NCBI GenBank assembly: GCA_030674185.1
Contig: JAPXFY010000026.1
Coordinates: 34,633,667-34,697,666 of the forward strand
Length of the DNA stretch: 64,000 nt
From: Monoplex corrugatus
Lineage: Eukaryota; Mollusca; Gastropoda; Littorinimorpha; Ranellidae
Reading direction: 5' to 3'
The position numbers and the translations under genes were made by a program. Under the pieces are notes generated by a model. The model was not told the origin of the DNA and ran no database searches. It saw only the letters and a list, made by a program, of their open reading frames with translations. Below, in pieces: positions 56,957 to 64,000 of this stretch; positions within the stretch are counted from its first letter, which is position 1; the number at the start of each line of letters is the position of its first letter.

Positions 56957-57149
56957 TTAACACTTTGACTCCCGCAACCCTGTCCGCCAGCATCCTGCTT
57001 TGTCAACTGTGCTAGCAAAGCAGACACTTAACCCTTTGACTCCCTCGCCCTATCCACCAGCTTCTAGGAAGCTGGTGGATAGGGTGAGAGAGTCGAAGGG
57101 TGAAGTTTTTGCAGCTGATGGACAGAGTGGGGGAATCAGAGGATTTTAA
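56957..57149. mobile_element. TTAA-flanked foldback MITE, copy 4
   Basis: TTAACACTTTGACTCCCGC at the left, diverged 'ggaatcagaggattttaa' at the right, self-complementary interior with 'ctatccaccagcttctagga'. Confidence 0.75.
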
Positions 57150-57180
57150 ACAACTGAGCTCGTGGAATCGAAAAGTGTAC

Positions 57181-57233
57181 TTCTACTTTTACTGCTGCTG
57201 CTACTATTACTACGACTGTTGCTGCTGCTGCTG

Positions 57234-57266
<33 letters not shown>

Positions 57267-57530
57267 TTACTGCTGCTACTACTACTGGTCCCCCTGCTGC
57301 TGCGGCTGCTACTACTACTACTACTACTATACTACTACCACTGCCTCTGTTGCTATTACTGTTGCTATTACTACTGCTAGTACTGCTACTATTATTACCG
57401 CTGCTGCTGTGGCTGCTACTACTACTATACTACTACCACTGCCACTGTTGCTGCTACTAGTATTACTGCTACTACTATTACTATTACCACCACCACCGCC
57501 GCCACCATTACTTCCACTGGTAGTATTACT
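57181..57530 (+). repeat. (CTA/CTG/CCA)n trinucleotide tract
   Basis: About 350 bp of mixed CTA, CTG and CCA triplets, giving false poly-Leu, poly-Tyr or poly-Thr frames. Contains two similar ~110-bp subunits ('actatactactaccactgcc' occurs at about 57325 and 57423). Confidence 0.93.
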
Positions 57531-58270
57531 GCTCTTCTTAGATTTATGGGCAATCTTATAATACGTGAGTTTGTTGAAGACTTTATATTCCAAAATTGCT
57601 GTGTAGCTTTCCACGCTGTTTTAGAATAATCTTTTGTTTTTAACGGCTTTTGAAGTGTCTTTTCTCCCCTTTCGTTTTTTTTGTACGCGTAGATTAGTCT
57701 CTGAGGTGAATAGGTTCTTTAGTTCTTTAGTTGTTGTTTTTTTTCCTCTTGAGTTTTTGACAGTCAATTTGTACTTGTAGAACAGTGTCTGAGATGAATA
57801 GCTTTTTTTATTTTTTATTTTTTAATTTTTAGTTCTGTTTAGTGTGTGTGTGTGTAGTGCAGTGTAGTGTAGTGTAGTGCAATGTATTTGTAAGAGGGAG
57901 GAGATACCACTTTTATATTTAAGAGGCTATGACATAGTAAATAGGGGTTTTGTTTGTTTGCTTTTTTGTTTGTTCTTGTTTTATTTTTGTTCGTTTGTTT
58001 TTGTTGTTGTTTTGTTGTTGTTTTGCATCCATCTCTCGCCCGAGGAGTCTACACTGCATACGAACAGTCCTCAGCAACATCATTATTTTAGAATAATGCA
58101 ACGTTCTGACTAAAAGAGAACGAGAGGGTGAGTCTAGCTGTGGAAGAGACAAGTAGGGGAGGAGGAGGAGGGAGTGCAGAGGTCAGCGGAAAATGGAAAT
58201 TCTACAAACTCACCCCAGCTTATGAAGCACTCTTTTGCGTTTTCCTCAACCAGAAGTTACCCCCCCCCCC
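57531..58270. other. T-rich unassigned sequence
   Basis: Contains a weak duplication around 57650-57830 ('agtctctgaggtgaatag' against 'gtgtctgagatgaatag') and poly-T runs. No gene recognised. Confidence 0.4.
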
Positions 58271-58998
58271 CCCCCACCTGTGGGGTATGCAGGGGGCTCT
58301 TTCAGTATAAATAGTATCCCCACCACCTTCTGAAATTTACGTCTGTTTTTCTTTTAATTGCATTTTAGGTTTGCAAGGTTAACGGTGAGCATGGTTTTTA
58401 ACTGTTGTCTTTTATCTTAACGGGTTGTCGTTTTTGACGTGGTGTTAGCCCTGATATGGCTGTAGTAGTCAGCTGGGCTATAGACAGTATGAAATGAAAT
58501 TAAATGAAACCTGGAAATTCTGTGCAAGTAATTTCTTTTTTTATCACTCTATTTGTTTCTGTCTTGTTCCTTTGCTTTGTTATTTCTTCGTATCAGTGTC
58601 TCCCTTGCTGGTCCATTCACCTGTATGTGTTCAATAAAGTCTAACGTACTTTTTCTTAGGATTGATAATTGGGTACATGTATTAAGCGCATTTTTGGCTC
58701 TAAGGAGGTGAGATATGCGGAAGCAATTTCAGGTAATTTCTGCCCGTTTTTATACACGTTTTGGTGTCGTTAGGTATGCTTAGATTTGTATTCAAGTTTT
58801 TTTTAATCCCCAGTGCGATAAATTGGACGGATTGGTCAGCGCCAGGGGCATGTCCTTGGATTAGTGCGCGAATGCATTAATATGTGTACCTCATTTTTTC
58901 CTTTCTTTTCATGCTGAAGTTTTGAACTGGGTATAGCCCTGATATGGTCTACGCAGTCGGCTGGGCTTTAAACAACAATAGCAATAACAATAACAATA
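58261..58998 (+). repeat. Family A element interrupted by a B LINE tail (A13)
   Basis: A 5' start after a poly-C run; the TATAAATAG box is at about 58305. A B tail sits at 58339-58503 within 'ccaccttctgaaatt' / 'ctggaaattctg', a short repeat of A sequence that looks like a target duplication. The rest of A runs to its (AACAAT)n tail. Confidence 0.85.
58339..58503 (+). mobile_element. B LINE 3' UTR nested in family A
   Basis: 'acgtctgtttttcttttaat' to 'atgaaatgaaattaaatg', ending in a tail of TGAAA/TTAAA units. Confidence 0.82.
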
Positions 58999-59990
58999 AC
59001 CAGAAGTTGTTTATCAGTTTAATTAAACAAACAGGGGAACGTCTGTGTCATATTGCGTCATGTTATCGTTATTGTTGTTGTTAATTTACATTAACAGCCC
59101 AGCCCAAGAATTGCGATAAAGGACTGTCATCATTTCTTTTGTCTTGAAAAAAAATTTTTTTTGTATTGTTGCGTCATTTACAAGGCAGAACAGATATGTC
59201 ATCACACTGCGTCATTTGATCAAAGAAAGAACAAGATGACGTCATACCCACTGTAGAAACAAGGAGGAAATGGTTCATTTCTATGCATGAGGTGCACATG
59301 AAGAGCTGGTGATAAACATGGCGTCAATAGGACACTGGGTGAGTGTGAGCTTCTGGTTACATTATCGTCTGACGTAAGACGTCTGTCTTTTTCTCTCCAG
59401 CAGAGTTGTGAGCTGAAATATGGAAACTCGGTGCCACTTCCTCCCCACCCCCCCCCCCCCCCATCACTACACCATAACCCTGTATCTTTTTATTTGGCAA
59501 GATAAATAAAGAAGAGTGAGATCTGAGAAGAAAGCGCGTGCCCCATTGGTTATTATATGTTACCAGTCGATGACTGAAAGAAATGTTACGAAGACTCTTT
59601 GTGGGTAAAAACCGACATCTCTAGCAGACATTGAACAGAAATGCGGACCATGCAGCTAAACTACCGTGTGAGGAAGCATCGAGCATTCTAGAACAGCTGA
59701 CGGCCAGTTGGTTGCCATAAGGAGAAGAGCGCCTGGTTCTCGACATTATTATCATTTTCATTACTTGTCTGTTATCATCATTACAGGTTGTTGGTGGGTA
59801 CTTGAATTGTCACAGCCACAGGCCTAAACAGGGGTCAAAAGGTCATACCAGGAACTTAAAAGATATTTGCTTTGATACAGCAGTTGACTTGAGATCTCTT
59901 ACCTTGTGTGCAATCCCAGCCTACAAAAAGTAGACTTACAAAAGTAAAGTTAGTATTTTTGTTCATCATCCTCAGCAGCAGCAGAGGAAA
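58999..59990. other. Unassigned sequence
   Basis: About 990 bp with a poly-C run at 59449-59462; no gene recognised. Confidence 0.4.
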
Positions 59991-59994
59991 AACA

Positions 59995-59996
59995 TC

Positions 59997-60028
<32 letters not shown>

Positions 60029-60043
60029 CTACAACAACAACTG
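59995..60043 (+). repeat. (CAA)n microsatellite
   Basis: Fifteen or so CAA triplets with one CTA interruption. Confidence 0.95.
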
Positions 60044-60100
60044 TAGCAAAAGTGGTAGTTCTGCTACGGTCGCTGCATAATCTCAGTGGGTCCATGTCAC

Positions 60101-60160
60101 TGCGTCGACAGCTCATTGCGTGGACAGCTCGTTGCGTGGACAGCTCGTTGCGTGGACAGG
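60101..60160 (-). repeat. Left cluster of a 17-bp motif, inverted relative to 60890-60950
   Basis: GCGTCGACAGCTCATT followed by three GCGTGGACAGCTCGTT-type units; the reverse complement of the units at 60890. Confidence 0.85.
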
Positions 60161-60365
60161 ATGTGTAGAGGATGTAGTCTGGGTATAGATAGAGGATACT
60201 GTGTAGAGGATGTAGTCTGGATATACAGGATGTAGTTTAGAGGATATAGTCAGGGTATAGGTACAGGATGTAGTTTAGAGGATGCAGTCTGGCTATAGAT
60301 ACAGGATGTAGTTTAGAGGATGTAGTCTAAGTATAGATACAGGATGTTGTGTAGAGGATGTGGTC
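60161..60365 (+). repeat. ~46-bp minisatellite, about 4.5 units
   Basis: 'gtagaggatgtagtctgg', 'gtatagatacaggatgtagt' units with small length differences. Confidence 0.88.
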
Positions 60366-60744
60366 AATAATGAAGGACGTTTGTCGCCATTCAGCATTCC
60401 AAAAGTGAACATAGCACAAATAAGAATTTACAATTGGAGGACAAAATCCACCTTTTGAAAAATGGAAATAGAACAAGGACAGAGATTTAAAGGTAAGTGC
60501 TTAATTAAGATTCAATTTTCTTTAACTGGTCCACATACATTTGCACATTTCTGTCAAGACAATCATTTAGCATTTTTAGTGTTCAAATGTGTATCAGGTA
60601 TTCTCCTTTTTATTTTTATTTTGTAAGGGAAGTAACTCATATTACGTTCCCTGTTCGCGAAAGCAAAATGATGTCCCTTAAACAAATAATAAAGAACGGG
60701 GGGAAAAAACTAGTGCACATACGATGCAAGCTTTACGCGTTAAA

Positions 60745-60880
60745 AGTGTGTGTGTGTGTGTGTGTCTCTCTCTGTCTCTGTCTCTGTCTCTGTCTGTCTG
60801 TCTCTGTCTCTGTCTCTCTCTGTCTGTCTCTCTGTCTGTCTGTCTCTCTCTCTCTCTCCTCCCTCCCCCCCCCCCCCTAA
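60745..60880 (+). repeat. (GT)n and (CT/GTCT)n microsatellite ending in poly-C
   Basis: GT 60746-60764, CT-rich to 60862, then poly-C. Confidence 0.94.
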
Positions 60881-60887
60881 AATGTGA

Positions 60888-60950
60888 ATGAGCTGTCGAC
60901 GCAATGAGCTGTCGACGCAATGAGCTGTCGACGCAATGGGCTGTCGACTT
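60888..60950 (+). repeat. Right cluster of the 17-bp motif
   Basis: GAGCTGTCGACGCAAT three times in tandem, then GGGCTGTCGAC. Confidence 0.9.
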
Positions 60951-61144
60951 TACGGGTACCTCCATCTCAGCATGGAGTAAGGATCTTTCTCTTTCCTCTT
61001 TTTCGCTGTTTCAGCTGTGTTTGTTTTTGCTGCTTTATCTTCTACGCCACTCCAGTGTTCACCACCCGCACGCCACTCATTTCGGCTGTTCACCACACTT
61101 CCAGACCCAACGACACTGTGCGGTCACCATGAGTGCAGGGTGTG

Positions 61145-61417
61145 AAGGGCCACAGGTTCGGTTCGGTTCAGTTTTTACGTCGATACCCGCCTCAGGTGAT
61201 ATGACCCACGGGGATAACCATCCTAGGGAAGTAGGAGGGAGTGGGACTTATCTAATCCTATACTGACACCACCAGAACAACAATGATGTTAAGATGGGAC
61301 GGCGAGAAGGCCAGTTTTAATATAGCACACCCCAGGATTCGAACCCACAATCATTAACTTGTGAATCCGACGCTCAAACCAACTGGGCTACTGGGGCCCG
61401 CTAAGGGCCACAGGTTC
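61145..61417 (-). mobile_element. 243-bp tRNA-headed SINE with exact 15-bp target-site duplications
   Basis: AAGGGCCACAGGTTC occurs at 61145-61159 and 61403-61417. Between them, on the minus strand, the tRNA-like head (A-box-like GTAGCCCAGTTGGTTTGAG, B box GGGTTCGAATCC, about 61326-61396) is followed by a ~160-bp body and a (CCGAA)n tail. The head, tail and duplication together establish a SINE insertion. Confidence 0.88.
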
Positions 61418-61538
61418 AGGACACTTTCTGATAATGTTGCAATGATGAGAATGGGGATGATGGTGTGATGATGGTATGCAGTTCTCTTTTCAGATTGCGT
61501 GATGGGGTTGTGCTTTACGTTTACTTCCATGGTAGTAG

Positions 61539-62894
61539 TACGAAAGTAAGTCAAAAAAGTAATGCCTTTTTATGTATATCAGATGAAGTTTTTGATAAAA
61601 TTACCTGAAATGTTGCTCAGTTACAAATGATTATAACTGTTTCGAACTGAAATATATTTTGTTTGGTATGTTTCCGGTTCATAGACTCGTGAGGAAAATT
61701 CAAAATGGCTGCCCCCGTAGAGCTGCGTCAAAAACAAAGAGCAGTGATTGAATTCCTTAATTCCTTGTTGCTGTGGGGGAAACCCCTGTGAACATTCACA
61801 GACGATTACAGAATGTGTATAAGGAGAGTACTTTAGATTATAGCAGTGTTCGCAGGTGGGTCTGTCGTCTGAATGATGAAAAGGTGGGAACTGCGAGTGT
61901 AGCCGATAAATCCCGTTCTGGCCGTCCGTCCACTTCTGTGAATCCTGCCATTAAAGCAAAAGCAGATGCTCTGATTAGAGAAGATAGGCGCATAACTCTT
62001 GAGGAGTTGGCAGAAAACCTTGAAGTGAGCCATGGAAGTGCTTATAACATTGTTGAATCACTTTGGTTTTCAAAAGTGTGTGCCCGTTGGATACCGAGAG
62101 AGCTGACTACTGAACGCAAGAATGACAGAGTCAACGCCTGCACTGAACTTCTTGAACAAAGTCAAAGAGACAAACCCTTCTTTGAAAGGCTCGATACCGG
62201 TTATGAAACATGGATCCAACATTATGAACCGGAATCAAAGAGGCAGTCAATGGAATGGCGCCACCCTACGTCACCAAAATCGAAAAAGTTCCAAGACGGA
62301 AAAGTCACTGGAAAAATCATGGCGAATGTCTTTTGGGACGCTCAAGGTGTCATTCTGGTTGATTTCTTGCCAAGAGGAGAAACAATGAACTCTGAGGCAT
62401 ACATTAAGACCCTGACGAGGCTCAAAGCAAGAATCCAACGAGTGAGACCCAACTTGCAAATCGATAATGTCCTCCTTCCGCATGACAGTGCTCGACCACA
62501 CACAAGCATCAGGACAAGGGAGACAATCGCCTCATTCGAGTGGACACCTTTACCGCATCCTCCATACTCACCAGACTTAGTGCCTTCAGACTATCATCTC
62601 TTCGGCCCCATGAAAGAGGATTTGAAAGACAAACATTATGCCAGTGACGAGGAAGTGAAAACTGCAGTGAAGACGTGGCTCCAAGCACAGTCAACAGAAT
62701 TTTACGAGGCAGGGATACATGCCCTCATTCGAAGGTGGAACATTGCTATTGAGAGAAACGGTGACTATGTTGAGAAGTAGGGATGTGATCCTCAGAGGAC
62801 CAGCTTCATTTTGATGTATGATACATGTTCCTGTGTTGGTAATAATTGTTCCTGTACTAAAGAAAAAGGCATTAGTTTTTGACGCACCCTCGTA
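61539..62894 (+). mobile_element. mariner transposon with TA duplications and imperfect inverted ends
   Basis: TA at 61539-61540 and 62893-62894 flanks a 1352-bp element. Left end 61541-61571 and right end 62863-62892 are inverted repeats sharing the 'aatgccttttt' and 'gtcaaaaa' blocks but differing at several positions near the tips. Size and ends are typical of mariner. Confidence 0.9.
61706..62780 (+). pseudogene. mariner transposase, frameshifted and lacking its first catalytic Asp
   Basis: The ATG at 61706 gives 'MAAPVELRQKQRAVIEFLNS', then a +1 frameshift near 61760-61773 moves to a 335-codon frame starting 'GETPVNIHRRLQNVY'. An HTH region, the linker 'RWIPRELT', 'YETWIQHYEPESK', 'HDSARPHT' and 'YSPDLVPSDYHLF' identify mariner (D,D34D). 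Counting from 61773, the second and third catalytic Asp are D238 and D273, with exactly 34 residues between. The first, expected in a GDE motif, is Tyr at residue 144 (TAT at 62202-62204). The enzyme should be dead. The rest of the frame is intact, so decay is moderate. Confidence 0.93.
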
Positions 62895-62914
62895 TATCCT
62901 GTCGTCAACCAGGT

Positions 62915-63022
62915 CCGAGAGATTGTTGTCATTTTATCATAACCTGGTTGTCGTTTGGGACGTGGTGTTAGCCCTGATATGGCTCTAGTAGTCGGCTGGG
63001 CTATAAGCAATATGAACTGATA
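62915..63022 (+). mobile_element. B LINE tail, short copy
   Basis: 'gttgtcattttatcataacc' to 'gcaatatgaactgatag'; 5'-truncated 3' UTR. Confidence 0.82.
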
Positions 63023-64000
63023 GCCTATAGACACATTTGGTGTTGATCAGGAAATCTTTGAGTAACATCCTCAATGACACTTCCGTAAAGAGTGCAGTCC
63101 CAGTCTTCCCAGTGAGAGCAGCACTGGGTTGGAGTCGATTGGGGGCAAAATGGTCCTGGTCTTTTCTTTTTCATTTGTTTGTTGTTGTTGTTTGGACTAC
63201 TGGGAGTTCGAACTACAACCACCCTCGTCAGTTCCTTTTCTGGTATTGTGTTGATATGTGCAAATGACTGTCCCAGCATTTCTTTTCCATTTCTGTTTTT
63301 TTCTGTGACCAAGACAGATGATCGCAAATCGTGTCTATTCCTGTCGGTCAGTCTTTCAATCTCTTTGTTGGTGTTCTTTATTATACAGCACATGGCAGGA
63401 ATTCTGACTTTAATTGACAACTAAGTTGATCCTGAGTGAGATTCTGCTTTGTACAAATAATTGCAGAGAGGGAAAGACATGAGATACCGAAACCTTTTGC
63501 GTTTAAAATGCCATTTTTTCTTGATTCCCCATTGATTGATTCTGCTTGGTTCAGCGGTTGTTACGTGCTCCTATCCTTGCCAGGGTGTATAGTTTATGTA
63601 CAGGCTCTTGGCATATACCTTCGTTAATGTGGACCTTCCCATCACATTGTATTTGTGGACTTAATGCACATGGAATCATTTGAACACTGCAACACCATCC
63701 TGAAAAAAAATTGAATTGACGTGATTGTATGTGGATGGGAACCAAACGAGGGGCGGAGATGCATGAAGGATTCATACTTCTGTATCCAAGCTAGGATGCT
63801 TTGGTTGAAACTTTTTCTACATACTTTTTCTTTCATTTTTTCTTTTCTTATTATTTTTTAAGATCATCGTACTTAGGGAAATTTCCCTTGTGCTCGCCTT
63901 TTTTCTTTTTCTTTTTTCTTTTCTTTTCTTTTTTTTTTCTTTTTTTTTTTTTTTGGGGGGGGGGGTCCATTTTCTACGACACCTCAGTGGCCACAGAAGC
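63023..64000. other. Unassigned sequence ending in a polypyrimidine/poly-G tract
   Basis: No gene recognised. A T/C-rich tract (63830-63954) runs into poly-G (63955-63965). Confidence 0.4.

Noticed and set aside
57100..57561. 153-residue Tyr/Leu/Thr-rich frame
   Set aside because: It is the translation of a CTA/CTG/CCA triplet tract, open in several frames at once.

Overview
This window looks like repeat-dense, non-genic DNA (intergenic or a very long intron) from a metazoan, most likely a gastropod mollusc. That taxon call is inference from the style of the repeats: tRNA-headed SINEs, RTE, I and R2-type LINEs, mariner and piggyBac, an (AAT)n-headed 'tatatagcgc' insert, and very long CA and CT tracts. 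I found no exon of a recognisable host gene. Every long reading frame with recognisable protein content belongs to a transposable element. Most other long frames are translated microsatellites or minisatellites.

Two repeat families dominate, and every copy I found reads on the + strand. Family A is about 650 bp, has a constant 5' start with a TATAAATAG box, and ends in a CAA/TAA-rich tail; about 13 copies. Family B is the 3' end of an RNase H-type (I/Nimb-like) LINE, with about 12 loci, nearly all 5'-truncated and ending in short TGAAC-type tails. A and B share about 40 bp at the 3' end, so A is plausibly a non-autonomous partner mobilised by the B LINE. Nested insertions (B in A, piggyBac in B, a microsatellite-bearing insert in A) give a relative chronology.

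Layout: 1-6.7 kb holds A and B copies, a TTAA foldback MITE and a 60-bp minisatellite. 6.7-9.7 kb holds a broken minus-strand R2-type LINE lodged in an A copy. 9.7-25.7 kb is a patchwork of old dispersed repeats (C, D, E, F) that recur in similar order, with microsatellites and a 33-bp minisatellite. 25.8-32.2 kb holds a 637-bp SINE with target-site duplications, a piggyBac transposon splitting a B LINE, a tRNA-headed SINE whose 3' end became a minisatellite, and the best-preserved B LINE. 33.2-34.8 kb holds a RTE-type LINE 5' part and an A copy. 36.2-37.0 kb holds a second SINE with a 78-bp internal amplification. 38.9-42.8 kb is a 25-bp satellite of about 150 units. 43.9-45.0 kb holds a LINE with an inverted 5' part and clean target-site duplications (twin priming). 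46.9-51.9 kb holds the youngest element: a full-length R2-superfamily LINE with an intact 1082-codon frame, preceded head-to-tail by a nearly identical 5'-truncated copy, both carrying a tRNA-like segment in the 3' UTR. 52-64 kb holds more A and B copies, SINEs, a MITE, compound microsatellites and a dead mariner.

The autonomous elements (R2-superfamily LINE, B LINE, piggyBac, mariner) supply or once supplied enzymes that would move the non-autonomous ones (A, tRNA-SINEs, TTAA MITEs). Only the R2-superfamily LINE at 48.1-51.9 kb appears intact. Some tandem arrays contain indel-rich stretches that may be long-read consensus errors.
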